Source: Sporichthyaceae bacterium (GTDB lineage: Bacteria > Actinomycetota > Actinomycetes > JACCUZ01). From it: a stretch of DNA of 6,540 nucleotides. The position numbers and the translations under genes are program-made. The stretch covers positions 1 to 6,540 of the forward strand of contig JACCUZ010000344.1 in assembly GCA_013698395.1 (NCBI GenBank), written 5' to 3'. The notes beneath the pieces were generated by a model, which was not told the DNA's origin, did not search any database, and saw nothing but the letters and a program-made list of their open reading frames with translations. Positions 4,933 through 6,540 of the stretch are shown in pieces. Position 1 is the first letter of the stretch, and every line of letters starts with the position of its first letter.

Positions 4933-6273
4933 CTACCCGTCGACCTCAACGAGCATCGCCTGGAACACCTCGGTGTGGCGGTCCACGTCGGCCTCCGTGG
5001 TCGCCGGAGACATCAGTGCCATGTTGTGGAACGGCGTGAGCAGGACGCCCCGGTTGAGCGCGTAGAGATGCAGGAGCTGCTCGAGGGCGAAGTCGCTCGC
5101 GGCATGCGCCTCGGCGCCCGTGCGCGGTGCGCGAGGCGTGAAGGTGTACTCCGCGCGCGCACCCAGCCGGTTGCAGTGCCACGGCAGCGAATGGGCGGTG
5201 ATGCCGGCGTCGACCCCATCCGCCCAGCGATCGCCGAGCGGGATCATCCGGGCGTACGCCTCGTCCGTCAGGACCTCGGAGAGCGTGACACGCATCGCGG
5301 CCAGCGACAGCGCGTTGCCAGCCAGTGTGCCACCGATGCCGCCGATATCGATGTCCTCAAGCTCGACCCGGGACGCGATCCGGTCGGCGACCTCCTGGGT
5401 CATGCCGAACGCCCCGGCCGGGATGCCTCCGGCGATGGCCTTGCCCATGGTGACCAGGTCCGGCGTGAGCCCGTGGGCAGCCGTGTAGCCACCGGGTCCC
5501 GCCGAGAGGGTGTGCGTCTCGTCGATGATGAGCAGTACGCCGTGCCGGCGGGTCAGCTCGCGCAGCGCCTGGTGGTAGCCCGGCTCTGGCAGCACGATGC
5601 CCACGTTGGTCAGGGCCGGCTCGCACAGGACGGCCGCCACCTCACCGGAGGACAGCGCCCGGTCGAGCCCGTCGACGTCGTTGAACTGCACCACCACCGT
5701 GGTCTCGGCGGGGTCGACCGGCGCACCGATGTTGCCGCGCCGGGCGACGGTGCGCCCGGACGCATCGAGCGTCGCGAACGTCTCGTCGACGCTGCCGTGG
5801 TAGCAGTAGTCGTGGACAACCAGCTTGCGCCGCCCGGTCACGTGCCGGGCGTAGCGGATCGCATGCCGGTTGGCGTCGGTGGCGGAGAGCGTGAACTGCC
5901 ACAGCGGCAGGCTGAACCGCCGCGCGAGCTCGCCCGCGACCGCGACGGAGTCCTCCGTCGGCAGCATGGCGGTGATGCCGAGGGCGAGCTGCCGGTGCAC
6001 CGCCTGGACCGTCGCTGCCGGTGAGTGACCGGTCATCGCCCCGGTGTCGCCCAGGCACAGGTCCACGTACTCGTGGCCGTCGACGTCGCGGCAGTGGGCA
6101 CCAGACGCCTCGGCGACGAACACCGGGAACGGGCCCGGCCACTTGACCATCCAGCTCATCGGAACGCCGCCGGGCATCACCTCTCGGGCTCGCTCGTGCA
6201 GCTCACGACTGCGGGGGTGCTCGGCGACGAACCGGTCACGCTCGCGGGCGGTGAGCTCGGCGACCCGGTGCAT
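4933..6273 (-). CDS. Class III PLP-dependent aminotransferase, glutamate-1-semialdehyde aminomutase-like
   Basis: Fold-type I, class III pyridoxal-phosphate enzyme (PF00202), expected in the cytosol to move an amino group between an amino donor and a keto acid or aldehyde. Numbered from ATG 6273 (446 aa): MPGGVPMSW at 33-41 resembles the GSA-aminomutase N-terminus; VDGHEYVDLCLGDTGAMTGHSP spans 64-85; the cofactor phosphate loop reads SATDA at 130-134; CYHG at 157-160; CEP at 217-219; IIDETHT at 249-255 supplies the Asp (D251) that pairs with the pyridine nitrogen; GKAIAGG at 277-283 carries the Schiff-base Lys K278; GTLAGN is at 315-320. All catalytic residues are present, so it should be active. 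The usual SGTEA loop is SATDA and the usual DEV is DET, marking a distinct subfamily. It is probably not the tetrapyrrole HemL itself, and its substrate cannot be told from the sequence. GTG 6282 is an alternative start (449 aa); neither start has a Shine-Dalgarno sequence. Adjacent genes give no pathway clue. Confidence 0.9.
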   Translation of the reverse strand: MHRVAELTARERDRFVAEHPRSRELHERAREVMPGGVPMSWMVKWPGPFPVFVAEASGAHCRDVDGHEYVDLCLGDTGAMTGHSPAATVQAVHRQLALGITAMLPTEDSVAVAGELARRFSLPLWQFTLSATDANRHAIRYARHVTGRRKLVVHDYCYHGSVDETFATLDASGRTVARRGNIGAPVDPAETTVVVQFNDVDGLDRALSSGEVAAVLCEPALTNVGIVLPEPGYHQALRELTRRHGVLLIIDETHTLSAGPGGYTAAHGLTPDLVTMGKAIAGGIPAGAFGMTQEVADRIASRVELEDIDIGGIGGTLAGNALSLAAMRVTLSEVLTDEAYARMIPLGDRWADGVDAGITAHSLPWHCNRLGARAEYTFTPRAPRTGAEAHAASDFALEQLLHLYALNRGVLLTPFHNMALMSPATTEADVDRHTEVFQAMLVEVDG

Positions 6274-6280
6274 GGGGCGC

Positions 6281-6286
6281 ACGCTA
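6281..6286 (-). promoter_or_regulatory. Candidate -10 for the aminotransferase, leaderless geometry
   Basis: Reads TAGCGT on the minus strand and ends 7 bases before ATG 6273. Transcription would then begin at or next to the start codon, which fits the lack of a Shine-Dalgarno sequence. It would exclude GTG 6282, which overlaps the element. No clear -35 is seen. Confidence 0.35.
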
Positions 6287-6293
6287 GAGCACG

Positions 6294-6306
6294 CCGGGGT
6301 TACCGG
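6294..6306. repeat. Small dyad between the divergent promoters
   Basis: CCGG (6294-6297) and CCGG (6303-6306) flank GGTTA; within it GGT-T-ACC (6298-6304) is also symmetric. It sits between the two candidate -10 elements of the divergent genes, where a shared operator could lie. The symmetry is short and could be chance in GC-rich DNA. Confidence 0.2.
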
Positions 6307-6317
6307 ACCGCTGCGGA

Positions 6318-6323
6318 TACCCT
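6318..6323 (+). promoter_or_regulatory. Candidate -10 for the PrsW-like gene, leaderless geometry
   Basis: TACCCT, preceded by GGA, fits TANNNT and lies 6 bases before GTG 6330. No Shine-Dalgarno sequence precedes that GTG, so a leaderless transcript is likely. A -35 hexamer is not evident at normal spacing. Confidence 0.4.
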
Positions 6324-6329
6324 CGCTCG

Positions 6330-6540
6330 GTGACGCGGACGGACCATTGGCTACGGCTGCGCCGGTGGTTGCTGGCCGGGTTCATGGGCGTGCTCATGTC
6401 CCTTGCTGGCTCGATGGTCCTCGCCACCGTGACCTCCTCGACCGGGGTCGTCGGATTCCTGATCGGCCTCAGCCTCGCCGCGCTGCCCGTGCCGGTCGTG
6501 CTGGGTGCGCTGCGGTGGCTCCACCGCTACGAGCCCGAGC
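6330..6540 (+). CDS. PrsW-family intramembrane protease-like membrane protein, 3' end outside window
   Basis: Frame open from GTG 6330 to the window end, 70 residues visible. A basic N-terminus (TRTDHWLRLRRW, 2-13) leads into a hydrophobic segment at 14-34 and a second at about 40-61. The stretch ALPVPVVLGALRWLHRYEPE (51-70) ends at the window edge. Its small/proline helix followed by a WLxRxEPE sequence is a pattern I recognise from the N-terminal part of actinobacterial PrsW-family (PF13367) membrane proteins, where it reads like WLDRYEPEP. PrsW proteins cut anti-sigma factors within the membrane in Bacillus; the role of actinobacterial members is mostly unknown. The glutamate/histidine active-site motifs lie beyond the window, so activity cannot be judged. 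ATG 6384 is a later in-frame start, but it would cut into the first membrane segment. The gene is divergent from the aminotransferase with a 56-base gap. Confidence 0.65.
   Translation, partial: MTRTDHWLRLRRWLLAGFMGVLMSLAGSMVLATVTSSTGVVGFLIGLSLAALPVPVVLGALRWLHRYEPE

Noticed and set aside
4975..6024. 349-aa plus-strand open frame opposite the aminotransferase
   Set aside because: Antisense mirror of a complete PLP enzyme gene; rich in R, G, V, H and D, with no motif.

Overview
This is a GC-rich stretch of genome, tightly packed, with frequent GTG starts, GC-ending codons and long non-coding 'shadow' frames on both strands. Together with protein sequences typical of the group, this points to an actinobacterium (Actinomycetota). 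I cannot fix the genus from the sequence alone.

Layout. Positions 1-2698 (+ strand) hold the distal part of a high-affinity phosphate transport operon: the 3' part of pstC, then pstA (4-base ATGA overlap), then pstB. Whatever precedes pstC (normally pstS) is outside the window. No phoU follows pstB. Instead, a 145-base gap with a nested inverted repeat, probably a two-way terminator, separates pstB from a convergent minus-strand pair. That pair is a DUF47/PhoU-like protein (4460-3840) and, 3 bases after its stop, a PiT-family phosphate permease (3836-2844). Two different phosphate uptake systems therefore face each other tail to tail: ATP-driven Pst and ion-gradient-driven Pit with its PhoU-fold partner.

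Positions 4461-4932 contain one small minus-strand gene (4808-4608, 66 aa) with a very good ribosome binding site. It begins with an unusual 21-bp tandem duplication that also creates a 9-bp perfect inverted repeat just inside the coding region. The rest of this stretch holds weak promoter- and operator-like dyads and a hairpin after the next gene. Positions 6273-4933 (minus) encode a class III PLP-dependent aminotransferase of the glutamate-1-semialdehyde-aminomutase-like branch. It is divergent from the start of a membrane protein at 6330 (+ strand, cut by the window end) that looks like a PrsW-family intramembrane protease. Both divergent genes have a TANNNT -10-like hexamer 6-7 bases before the start codon and no Shine-Dalgarno sequence, suggesting leaderless transcripts.

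How the genes work together. PstC and PstA form the membrane channel and PstB the ATPase of the Pst importer. Pit and DUF47 form a second phosphate (or metal-phosphate) route. The aminotransferase and PrsW-like genes have no evident link to phosphate. I see no mobile element, CRISPR array, RNA gene or obviously new multi-gene system. The least explained item is the 66-aa gene with its repeat/hairpin start.
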